In this document: one piece after another, positions 20,477 to 32,100 of the stretch
How positions within the stretch are numbered: the stretch's first letter is position 1
Layout: every line of letters begins with the position of its first letter
Source of the DNA: Harmothoe impar
Taxonomy: Eukaryota; Annelida; Polychaeta; Phyllodocida; Polynoidae
Length of the DNA stretch: 64,000 nucleotides
Direction: 5' to 3'
Assembly (NCBI GenBank): GCA_947462335.1
Contig: OX381704.1
Coordinates: 21,096,442-21,160,441, forward strand
The notes under the pieces: generated by a model
What the model was told of the DNA's origin: nothing
The model's input: only the letters and a program-made list of their open reading frames with translations
The model's database searches: none
Program-made: the position numbers and the translations under genes

Positions 20477-23400
20477 ATGGATGCCTACGAGAGCGTTGTC
20501 ACTTCGTCGTTGAAATTAAAAGGTGTTTCTGACCACGCCATAAAGAAGTAAGTAATTATGTTACTATAAAAATGGCCATAAGGAGTGGGGGATTCGATTG
20601 TGTGATCTTATATTGCTGTTTGCTCAATATACTGGGAAATTTCGACGTTTGAATTCCGATGCAAGATTTGTAGTCTCGGAGTCGGTGTGTCACTCCCACA
20701 CTCGTACCCATAGACATCAGCGAAGCCGCCAGGCTGAGTGTCTCTGGGACACCCTGATTAGCATATTTGCTGGAACCCACGGGGGGAAACTGGCATGAAC
20801 AAAGTCGCCGTAGCAAGCTTCAGTATTTGGTCATGTGACCCCCTGCACACGCATTTTCAAAACATTTTGCAAGTAGGAACTATTCCACATTGTCAGTTAG
20901 TGACAGGCTCCGGAATCAATTCAAATATGATCGGATAACAATGACAAATAAGATCCATTATGTGAAATGCCTTTGTCTGGTCAAGAAAAGCTGTTGAATA
21001 TCGGTGGTAAATCCACGTGTGCACAGCCATGTTGACATGCGGCCCCACAACACCAGTTTTATGTTTCCACTCAAAAATAGTCCCTAAGTAATCGAGCTCT
21101 CAATTCATAATAATCCTTCCAATACACATGGCCTAAATTGTCCCTCTATTTACAGATGTTAGCAGATATATTCAACATTAATTTGACAACTATATCCTTA
21201 AATCAAATGGCGTAGAATACAGTGGTGATTCTGCTGTGATCTGTGGCATGTCCCAGTGCCACTACGCTTCGCCTAGTGGTACTGGGCTCGAGTATGTGTC
21301 ACTCCCTCACTGTGTAGCCTGTAGGGCCCACTAGACTAGGGGTATCAGCATTTTTTTAGCTTGTGAATTTCCGAACTATTTTTACATTTCCTGAAAGCTA
21401 GTAATGTGAATAAGACTATGCTGTTGAGATTGAATCAATAGACCCACTAGAAGCGAAGTTATTGATGTCTGAGCAGAAGTTTACAAGATTTCTGTCAATG
21501 AATGTATTTATAGGCTATAGCTATTTTGGTCCTTTTAATATTATCAATATCAGTGAATACACATTACCCACCACCTGCAGTGGGACTGGGCAGTTTTAGA
21601 CTTTGCTTCACATAAATTCCATTATAATTTGACTGGATTATCACAATCAATAACCAATTATGGTGTCACGGTACTGATAAGTACAGTGATGTTCTAATAT
21701 TTTCCTCTTTTTCACTACCAAGTGGCTCCAAATTTTGATGGCATGCATAAATGATGCCTTAAACAAAAGCTGATGTCATTTCCGATCTTTTAAAAATGTC
21801 TGTCAATATCGGAGTCAAATTAGATTTTGCGCTAGTTGCCATGGAAAAAGCAGGGATATTGATAGGAATTTTTTCAATGGGACAATGGCGCAGTCCTTAG
21901 CAAGACCAATGCGCCATTTTGAGAGTTCATGGGCCATCATAGTCCCCATAGTAAAATACTTAAATATAGGTGTTATTATAATGATAATAATATCTTTTTA
22001 TTGACACGAACCCCCCCCCCCCCCTGTTGTTAAAAAATGACCACTCCCTAAAAGGGAAGTTTTTTCTGACTTGAGTGTCATACATAAAGGTATAAACTAT
22101 TATATATCCATTTATTTCCGTATGAATCCAGAATTTAGATTTTTTAATTAAGGGGGGGGGGGTGGTGGTGTTACTGCTCAAAGAAAATCTGTAATTCTAC
22201 CTCTGGATGTGTGCATACTGGGGGGGGGGGGGGCGAGGACATTAAGATGTTTAGAGAGTGAATTTGGGGGCATATTGTGGTTAGAAATTTTTAACCTAGC
22301 TTAGAAATTTTTAACCTAGCTGTATTTCAGTTTGTTCTATGGAATTCTGAGAGCATATTGCTCTGGGAGAATTTTGAAATTCTATCTTTAGGTTGGGATA
22401 TTTTGAGGGGTTTGCTTTTTCCCAGGGAATAGAGAAAGGGTTTGTGGTTAGATCACGGTACTCCAAAACCTTTTTGAAAAACTGCTGTTAGATTGGGGGA
22501 TGCTTAGAAGTTTTACCAGTGTTGCCAAAAACGTTTTAGGCACACAGGCCAATGTGGCCTGTGTAGTGAGATCGTACACAGGCCATTTGTCTTCTACACA
22601 GGCCACATGAAATTACTGTGTATACATTGATGCCATAAGGCAATTCAAAAGTAAATTTTATTGATAAATACATACAAAATGTATTAAAAAAGGTGTAAAT
22701 TTATTGATAATCTTTACATGGCCATAACTTTGGTTCTAATTGGAATATTTTAAAAATTCTTTCAGCTTTAGAAAGCTTATGCGCTATAGGGCGCACCTAC
22801 AGGAATTGCAATGCGCCATTCCCGATTTTAATGCGCCTATGGCGCAGGGCGCGGCCCTCTCAATATCCCTGAAAAAGCATAGTCTAACAATCAAAAATAA
22901 GGTCTCCTAGCACTGATTATATCCACTAGAAGTCCTTTAAACTATTATAACGCTTTGGCTTTTTTTGCTATAAAGGGGTATGATTTTAAACATCATTTAA
23001 CGTATATGCGTCCTGATCGGTGGTCATTTGGTGAAAATTTTACGTGCACAGGGCATCTGGGTAAACTAAGACCGCTCCAGCCAAAGTCTGGTAGAGAGGA
23101 CATCTAGATGGTCTACCCAACACCCCTCCTGTAATTGACCCAGGGGCATTGCTGTGCCTCAGGGTCTTATACGACGGTTCTGAACCCAATTTAAGACATT
23201 TTTCCCATCACTTGTATCTGGAATAATTCTGCAAATAAATGTTCCTGCCAAACAAATGTCACTGTTCTATGTACTGCTGGTCAATGCCAATCTCCCCATA
23301 CCAGTATTGTATATGTGGGTTTGCTCAAATGCTCAAAAAAGACATTTAAAAAAGTGTCACTTTTAGCTTTTTTTGCACAAATTCCTTTAGCATTGCAGGT

Positions 23401-23522
23401 ATAGGAAAAACCTCCCTCTGATGTCCTCCACCAACTTGTCAAGCCCATAGAGCTCCATGTTAAAGCAGCCAGGAACGCTTTTTGAGACGGTATATGAGAC
23501 GCCTGGTGATTACCTCCCTCTA

Positions 23523-23558
<36 letters not shown>

Positions 23559-24922
23559 CAAACTTCGTTTTTTCCAAACTTCGTTTTTTCCAAACTTCGT
23601 TTTTTTTTCTTCTTTTCCAAATCTTTTTTTTTTTCCAAATCTTTTTTTTCCCCCTCCCCCGTCCCTCCTCCCTCCATCCCCCTTCTCCCATCCCCCCTCC
23701 CCTGTACCCCCTCCACCATCCCTCCTCCCTTCGTCCCCCCTCTCCCATCCCCTATCCCCCCTCCCCCGTCCCTCCTCCCCCCGTCCCTCGACCCCCGCCC
23801 CTCGACCCCCGTCCCTCGACCCCCGTCCCTCGACCCCCGTCCCTCGACCCCCGTCCCTCGACCCCCGTCCCTCGACCCCCGTCCCTCGACCCCCGTCCCT
23901 CGACCCCCGTCCCTCGACCCCCGTCCCTCGACCCCCGTCCCTCGACCCCCTGTACTCCGTCCCCCCTCCCCTCTCCCCTGGATCACATGTGATGCCAATC
24001 GCCTATACCATTCATTGAAAAAATAAACACTCCCTAATATCGTTCCGCAAACATTCGTCATATTTTTCGTCCCATAGGAAGAAGAAAAAGAAGAAGAAGG
24101 GGAAGGACAAGGAAAGGGGGGAGAGAGAACAGATACTGAGCACAAACGCAGATCAACGAGCTGACGGTGATGAAGCAGGATCGAGTCAGTCCGACTGGAG
24201 ATCCAAGAGAACCCCTGCAGAAATAGCATTTGAGCGAGCCAATGCCAAGCGGGTAAGCACTTTAATGTACTATCATGTCTATGCCTTTTTGGTCTACTGT
24301 ATTCTACATGTATATACCCCCTTGCTGTCCTCACAAGAGGAACTCACTAGGACTGAAGAGAGATAACTAGCAATATTGAATGGCAAATGGCAAATCGACA
24401 TGTCCCATGTGTCTTACTTTCACCGAAAAGATGAACTCCCTTTGTTTAAATCATCACAAACGAAATAATTATAGTGGTTGGTGTACTGGAGCTGTGTATT
24501 TATGGTTGATATTGTTCACGTTTCTTGCAGAGTGCAGAGGAGATATTAAAGAAAGCCACCAAGACCCACAAGGAGCGAATTATGGTGAGTCTGGATACTT
24601 CAAACACTACCGAATATTACTGAATTATAAGCACTGAATATGGACGCAAATAATGACATTCAGATTTCCGGTTTTAATTTCCCTCTGCTGTATGATTTTA
24701 CAAAACAAAATACAAACTATCATACGTGAATAGGGCCTGTAATCTTCATTGATAAAAGGTTCGATAATACAATTTCATGTCTAATCTTTCCTTCTACATT
24801 TGTAAAGGACTGGCGCTCGAGTAGTTCTGATAACATTACTTGTTCTATTGCAGGACTTTAACCAACACTTGGACAATCTAACAGAGCACTTTGACATCCC
24901 CAAAGTCAGCTGGACCAAGTAG
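20477..24922 (+). CDS. FAM32A: FAM32A family protein
   Basis: Four exons: 20477-20547, 24078-24252, 24531-24584 and 24854-24922, with consistent phases and GT/AG ends, giving 122 residues (human about 112). The N-terminus MDAYESVVTSSLKLKGV matches the family, followed by a Lys-rich nuclear-localisation-like block (KKKKKKKKGKDKE), TPAEIAFERA, AEEILKKATKTHKERI and the diagnostic C-terminus LTEHFDIPKVSWTK. FAM32A is a small nuclear protein that stabilises the catalytic spliceosome through its C-terminal tail near the 5' exon. The middle of exon 2 is more divergent and acidic than in vertebrates. The 3.5-kb first intron holds a DNA transposon and part of a dispersed repeat. A poly(A) signal lies ~220 bp after the stop. 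Confidence 0.96.
21251..21288. repeat. Short palindrome in FAM32A intron 1
   Basis: CCCAGTGCCACTACG and CCTAGTGGTACTGGG form the two arms of a small imperfect hairpin. Function unknown. Confidence 0.5.
21851..22871. mobile_element. Non-autonomous DNA transposon in FAM32A intron 1
   Basis: Ends CAGGGATATTGATAGG and (reverse complement) CAGGGATATTGAGAGG match at 15 of 16 positions. The direct repeat AAAAAG borders both ends (21845-21850, 22872-22877). TIRs beginning CAG recall hAT elements, but hAT duplications are normally 8 bp, so the superfamily is uncertain. No transposase frame remains. Poly(C)/poly(G) runs and a 22-bp tandem duplication (~22280-22320) lie inside. Confidence 0.6.
23133..24020 (+). 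repeat. Dispersed repeat, copy 1 (in FAM32A intron 1)
   Basis: Begins AATTGACCCAGGGGCATTGC, continues through CAGGGTCTTATACGACGGT and ends ATGCCAATCGCCTATACCAT. The same blocks occur in the same order at ~45037-46145. The middle of this copy is a poly(T) run followed by a C-rich minisatellite. Confidence 0.8.
23780..23953. repeat. 14-bp minisatellite
   Basis: About 12 near-perfect copies of CCCCCGTCCCTCGA. It produces spurious long frames on both strands (PRPPSLD, GSRDGG). Confidence 0.95.
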
Positions 24923-25143
24923 AGGCGTGTGTACAGAGACAACAGGGGGATAGTCTGATGTGTTCATGGTGTAAATGTGGAGCGACAAGTGCATTACAAG
25001 CGTGTGAAGATTATTAAGATATATTATTGTCGACATGGCGTATCGTAAACAAAATACACAATTATTTCCGGTATGATCCTGTCTTTTAACTGAACAAATA
25101 ATGTACAGAATGGAAACTCATGATTGTTCATGTCGTTTATTTT

Positions 25144-25149
25144 AATAAA
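25144..25149 (+). terminator. Poly(A) signal of FAM32A
   Basis: AATAAA about 220 bp after the FAM32A stop codon, followed by T-rich sequence. Confidence 0.7.
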
Positions 25150-25694
25150 GTATTATGTTAAAACAAAGAGGAAGCTGTGTTTACTATTTTCTTTACCATC
25201 ACCCATTACAATATCCTTCCATGATTCCAACGTTCATGTAGATTTTAAAAATCCGAAAGTGGTCATATGATAAATACGACCCTACATGTACAAATGTATC
25301 ATTGCATTCAACTAATGAAATCAATCTCGAACTCTCTAGTCTGTAAATAAATTGCTTTATTTCTCAAGAATTTATTATTATTACGTCTTCAGATAGCGTA
25401 CGGGAAGTACCTTTGTTCAAACACGTAATCCACCCTCACACCAAGTTCTATACATATATACTTAGTATGTACAGCATAAATATAAAAATAAGGGATTATT
25501 CACCCACTGCTTATCCACGTATCTCGCGCCCTGCGAAACGCATTTCAAGCTACCTAACAACGGATTCACCTTCATTCTGTATTTGAGGATGAGGAAAAAC
25601 AAGATTTTGTTCTAGAAAATAATGAAAGCGAGATCTTTGATTAAAAAACGGCCGTTAATTTTCACAAATCTTTCAGTACCGGTAGCCGACACGT

Positions 25695-25840
25695 TGGGAG
25701 TGTATCAACCCCGTAACTCGCAAAGTGTCGGTATAACGCGTAAATGCAGCCATGGTGAATAAGTTCGCCATGGCTGCTATCATGACAAAGTCCATACCGG
25801 TAGCATATTAAGCGCTATGCGGCCTTTAAAGGGTTAATCA
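25695..25840. repeat. Fold-back repeat family member
   Basis: Contains TGCAGCCATGGTGAATAAG and its inverted partner TTCGCCATGGCTGC, then CATGACAAAG, and ends CCTTTAAAGGGTTAA. The same layout recurs many times in the window. Confidence 0.65.
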
Positions 25841-26284
25841 CCGATCATGGCACGTCCATGTGTTAAGACATTGGGTCGCTGGATTCCTACAGCGCTTTGT
25901 ACTATCTATATACAAGCATATTCTATACTTTCACCTTTTGATACATTTATTTCCACCAGACCCTTTGGAATATTCAGGCATGCATACACACTTTATAATA
26001 TTCTAGTAAATAATCACATTTACAGTCGGTGCTTTCACAGACAGCCTTCATTTAATACTGTGACCAAAACATTCAACTCTGTATGTACAATAAGACTGTT
26101 AATATTAAAGATCGCCCTCTCTCATAGTAAATTACAATCAGAATTTGAGTAGATTAAATTATACAAATTCATTTAATAGATTATTTTGAGCATCTTATAC
26201 CTGGCATTTAAGCTATTTTATACAGCATATGCCTTTAGAATTAAAACTACCAAATCAATAGAAATTACTCCTTTAACATATATA

Positions 26285-26440
26285 AGGGCCACACATTGCC
26301 TTAACGTGCAGTACCTGTTGTCACCATGATGCATGAACGCAGCCCTGGGGAGTCGACTCGGCAGGGCTGCATCTATGCATCATTATGATAAACTCCATAA
26401 TGCATTAAAGCACGATGCTGTGCATAAAAGGTTTACGTTG
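26285..26440. repeat. Fold-back repeat family member
   Basis: ATGATGCATGAACGCAGCCCTG is mirrored by CAGGGCTGCATCTATGCATCAT around a GAGTCGACTCGG centre. Confidence 0.7.
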
Positions 26441-28971
26441 GACCGTTGTATGAATATAATGTACTAAACAAATTGAACCTGTCCCATCACAACAGCCTCG
26501 GGTCTTCTAATTCACTAGCCCCAAATCCACGTACTCATTGATATTGCCTTCTCTAAAGTCAGATATTACATAGAATGTTCAAATATCTAAAATGAAACGC
26601 TTTTGTCATGGAGGGATTGTGTAGGTTTTAACAGATCTTGACAATTACTCAACATACTTCTAAGACGCCCACGTCACCGGGGTGGAGCTGGTATACTAGT
26701 AGGCGCAGTGGATGTAATTTCTGGTACATCAGTGACTTCTCTATATTGGAATGACAGAAGATGACTAAAATGCAGATACATTATAGATACTCAAATAAAA
26801 CTTGATATTGAGTACACAATGGAATAATTCTCAGCATACTAATCTGTCGCTACTATCCAAGTGAACGAGCCGGGGTGGCCGAATTCAATAACATGTAGGT
26901 GTTGAATAAAAATACTGTATTGCTTCATTTCCCCAAAGCTATTTTCAACTCTTCGGTCTGTGGATTTCTCTCACAAAGTTTTAACATTTATAATGTATAA
27001 TTGCCAAGAGATATTGCCCGAATGATTTCCTTACAGTTTGCTCTAGTTGAAATTTGATCGCCCCTCATCTTTTTTGTTTCGGGGAACAATCTGCAGATCA
27101 GGATTCTTTTGGTGTGACTGTAAGAATACCTACATGAAAGGCTGCCAGCTCTGAGCTGGTACTTCTTTTGATAAATAAAACCTTTAATAGAAATACTAGT
27201 GGCCGACACAAGGTGCCGCTATCATCCAGGTATATAGTCTATATCGCAACCTTTACGTATCTGCATTCCATCCATATAATTGTATAGCACACGGCTAAGA
27301 ATTACACGACACAAAATACATCCAATTTAAATAGCGCCTCTCTCGCGTTGAACCGATTTTTTGGCCTCTCATATCTGACCTCAGATAGGATCATAATAGT
27401 CCGGCTCGATGACTTCTGTGTTAATAGTCCAGAGGACTTCCAAAGTTTGGCGTATACAGGATAATTATTTCCCAGATACTAATGTAATGAATATGCGTAC
27501 AATAATCAACATAATTAGTGCACAATATATCATGGTAATGTAGATCTGTTTTGATATGTCTTCCTCCTCTATGAAGCAGTAGTTTGATTTGTACAAGTCT
27601 GTGGTGAGGAGTAGAATAGTGACGATTATAATCTAACATTTAAAGGGCCGTATATTTTTGTGATGCGCTCTGCTTCCGAAGGGTTGGCATGCTACATGAA
27701 TATGGCACTGGCAAATAAACTTGACAGGTTCCATTTATCCATCATAGCGATCAAAGGGTATAGCACATTGATGCACTGTGCGGTTCATTGAAGCTGGCTG
27801 ATGAAAAGGACTTTACCCTATTTGCCCATTCTTTGAATCCATAACATTTTCAGTTGGAATTGGCCAGAGATGAGTCATCTTGGTTAAGTATTACATCGTG
27901 ATAACCCTGCATTGATATACTGTTAAATAACACTCTCGTTAAATGGGATCAGATCCCGTGTATTGGTGAAACATCCATATAAATGCTACCAATGTGTGTG
28001 TACATCACTTTGAAGGTATCCTACATAAAACTACATTCTGTACATCTATACTCGTATGACTTAGTCACAGTGTCTGTTGTGCACAATCAAAGAACATATT
28101 GAGATTATATAACACAAGATTTCCCTTAATGCACAACAGTTGTGGATGAGACAATTCATGACTAACATGTTATACATTGTAGAGTGCTTCAGTATCCCAA
28201 TAAACACAGGGCTTATACCCCACTAGCATATATGCACATTTTATATAGGCATAGGCAATGGTTGTGTTTACACATTTTTCTTTTGTGGGTGTATTTTCAA
28301 TTTGTTGTTGTAGAGCTACAGTGAGTGTTCCCTTCTTTTTAAAAACATATATTAATGAAGATGCCTAGAATGGTAGGTACAACTACAACTTACAAGGCCT
28401 ACTAGGTTAGAAAAAGTCGACTTTAAGACACAGTAGCTGGCATACAATGAACCACATTATTCTATATATTCAGAACAACGGAATTAAACCCTTTATGGTG
28501 AGTGTAATAATTATAATTAATAAAACTTGGGAGACACGGGAGTATTTCACAGTTGATAACAGGATTTTCTCCTGACTATAAAACTACAAGAACCACCTGA
28601 CAAAACCAACATGTCATGTATACTCTTTAACACAACAAATAAAAAATCGTTCCCATTATGATCCGATATAAAGGAATTCATTCAAGAAAAAAAATCAGTG
28701 AATTTAATAGATTTTAAGAAGAGTATTACTCCTCACACTCGCACCAGAGTGAATCATGGAGGATAAATAAATGAAACATGAAAAAGAGCAAGTCTTATTC
28801 TTCTCATTGAGCAATGTTTCCCCTCCCAATACACTCTTTTTTACACCTTTCACCTCTACATTGCCACCCAATTACCCATTCTATAATCCTACCCCAACTG
28901 ATGAGCAGTTACACAGAAAGGAAACTCCTCGTGGGGAACACGGGCTATCCTATCTGCTTGACCACTCACAT

Positions 28972-28977
28972 TTTATT
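28972..28977 (-). terminator. Poly(A) signal of SLC39A9
   Basis: Minus-strand AATAAA about 140 bp beyond the SLC39A9 stop codon. Confidence 0.6.
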
Positions 28978-29112
28978 CATCTTATTTAAAAAAAGGAAAA
29001 AATGTTTTCAATAAAGTGAGCAGCCAAGCATAAAGGATGCCTGCACACCCCTTGCGCATAGCCCCCTTTGTGTGTGGCGGCTCACACATGGTACCAGTAG
29101 TGATACCGCCCG

Positions 29113-32100
29113 CTAGTGTTGGTGGCCGAGTGACAAGACGAGAGGTAGCATGGCGCCGACCACCATCAGGAAGAGTTCTAGTTTGGAGAAGCCCTTCTGT
29201 TCGCGGATGATGACGGTGCCGTCAGCACAGGTGGTGCGGGTGGTGCCCATGGACTGCAGCTCGGGCAGCACGTGCACCGTGGCCACATACAGGAAGGTAC
29301 CCGCGCTGAACAACATGGCCACCCCTGTCGCGTTCACGGTCGACAACACCTCTTTACTTTGCTGTGGACAAAGACAGAATAAGGTCAGTTATTAACACTT
29401 TGAGGTCTACATTCATGCATCACGTCGACCGATGCGGCCCTTAAAAAGTTGGCATTGGGGTGAGTATGAATAGTGGCGTCATAGATATAATTACCAGCAT
29501 TGACCAGTGTCAGAACTGCACATGAATTCATTTAAACATGAGCGACGCCCCAATTCCATAATATATTAGCTTTTTAAAATAGGCATTGGTAGCATTAAAC
29601 CCATTAAACTCTTCATAATTATTCACAATAATTTAATTATTCACATTGAATTAAATCACCGTCCAATCTCCATTATTTTTTTATGAATAACTTAAGCAAA
29701 TCAGCAGTCATTTGGTCTAAATGTAGCTAAATTTTCATCATATTTTCGCCATGCTACTAGAGTAGCATGTACTTTCCAGAGATAATGTATCAAACTCGTA
29801 AGGTCAACATGGGTTACTCTAAGCTACCACTCACCTGGCTGAGGCCAAAATATGTGACTATTGCAAGGACTGGAGCGGCAGCAGAGAAGACGGCTAAATG
29901 CCGCCGTATCCGGTTACGGTCAAACCCGTCATGTAATAGGAACGACACTAGTCCAAATGCTGCTGGTGCCTGGAAGGTCAATGGAAATGGTAGTTTGTAT
30001 TTTGTATTGAAATGGCAGAATTTATTTCTTAAGATCATATCATTGCTTATACTATTCCCATGCACTTAAATTCATATCTATTACCTACTATCTTGTCCCC
30101 ATGCCCATCAGTTAGAAGTATCAATTCTAAATATTTAACACGTGCTCAATAAACTAAATCAAGTGTCCTACCTTATGTAGCATGATGGCTATAAAGACGA
30201 TCATCTCTACATGTGTCTGTGACGTGGTGGCAGCGGCGCCCAGTGCCACTCCGTCGGCAGCCGCGTGAACGACTAGACCCAGCGTGGCCGTGATGCTCTT
30301 ACGATGCTGCGGTACCACACCACCCAGCTCATCTGGAACATACGCAGAGAGACAGAAAGTTACTGAGTTCTAGACAACACACCACCCAGCTCATCTGGGA
30401 CATACGCAGAGAGACAGAAAGTTACTGAGTTCTAGATAACACATCACCCAGCTCATCTGGGACATACGCAGAGAGACAGAAAGTTACTGAGTTCTAGATA
30501 ACACATCACCCAGCTCATCTGGAACATACGCAGAGAGACAGACAGTTACTGAGTTTTAGACAACACACCACCCAGCACATCTGGAACATACGCAGAGAGA
30601 CAGAAAGTTACTGAGTTCTAGACAACACACCACCCAGCACATCTGGAACATACGCAGAGAGACAGAAAGTTACTGAGTTCTAGGTAACACACCACCCAGC
30701 TAATCTGGAACATACGCAGAGAGACAGACAGTTACTGAGTTCTAGACAACACACCACCCAGCTTATCTGGGACATACACAGAGAGACAGACAGTTACTGA
30801 GTTCTAGACAACACACCACCCAGCTTATCTGGGACATACACAGAGAGACAGAAAGTTACTGAGTTCTAGACAACACACCACCCAGCTCATCTGGAACATA
30901 CACAGAGAGACAGACAGTTACTGAGTTCTAGACAACACCCCACCCAATTTATCTGGAACATACACAGAGACAGACAGTTACTGAGTTCTAGACAACACCC
31001 CACCCAATTCATCTGGAACATACACAGAGACAGACACTTACTGAGTTCTAGACAACACCCCACCCAATTCATCTGGAACATACACAGAGACAGACAGTTA
31101 CTGAGTTCTAGACAACACATCACCCAATTCATCTGGAACATACACAGAGACAGACAGTTACTGAGTTCTAGACAACACCCCACCCAGCTCATCTGGAACA
31201 TACGCAGAGAGACAGACAGTTACTGAGTTCTAGACAACACGCCACCCAGCTCATCTGGAACATACACAGAGAGACAGACAGTTACTGAGTTCTAGACAAC
31301 ACACCACCCAGCTCATCTGGAACATACGCAGAGAGACAGAAAGTTACTGAGTTCTAGACAACACACCACCCAGCTCATCTGGAACATACGCAGAGAGACA
31401 GACAGTTACTGAGTTCTAGACAACACACCACCCAGCTCATCTGGAACATACGCAGAGAGACAGACAGTTACTGAGTTCTAGACAACACACCACCCAGCTC
31501 ATCTGGAACATACACAGAGAGACAGAAAGTTACTGAGTTCTAGACAACACACCACCCAGCTCATCTGGAACATACACAGAGAGACAGACAGTTACTGAGT
31601 TCTAGACAACACACCACCCAGCTCATCTGGAACATACGCAGAGAGACAGACAGTTACTGAGTTCTAGACAACACACCACCCAGCTCATCTGGGACATACG
31701 CAGAGAGACAGAAGCTTACTAAGTTACTTATGCAGACTATATACCTAGGCGTGATGCATAGCGCATCAAAGCATTCTCCTTCTTATCTTCTCTGCCTCCC
31801 CCCTCCATCACATGGTCAGACCTATTCACTTCTCACCTCTCCCCTTCACTGTTTGTCTATATTCCCGACACAGGTCAGACAGTGCCCTATTTAAACAGCC
31901 TTTTAAGGGCCACATATTGTTTCAGTGCCCTATGCCCTTTGCCACGCTGATGCATAAATATAGCCCTGGTGAGTGACTGGCCAGCGCTGCATTCAAGCAT
32001 CATGCCGACCCTACAAGGTTGATACACTTCCAATCGGCATGAATTGATGCATGAATCCAGCCCTGCCGAGTACTCGCTGGGGTTGCATTCATACATCGCG

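Larger units (their letters stand above)
25150..28971. other. Intergenic region between FAM32A and SLC39A9 3' ends
   Basis: The two genes converge on this 3.8-kb AT-rich stretch. It contains copies of the fold-back repeat family near 25695-25840 and 26285-26440. No other gene is recognised. Confidence 0.6.

Noticed and set aside
23457..24334. Pro-rich and Gly/Arg-rich frames across the 14-bp array
   Set aside because: Products of the minisatellite and poly(T) run; the minus-strand frame even runs through FAM32A exon 2.
30887..31201. Tandem [15 protein letters not shown] frame
   Set aside because: Artefact of the splice-acceptor minisatellite where units shortened to 61 bp change frame; no coding support.
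30333..31715. Regular ~63-bp repeats as a CRISPR array
   Set aside because: Units are contiguous with no unique spacers, lie in a eukaryotic intron and derive from an exon junction.
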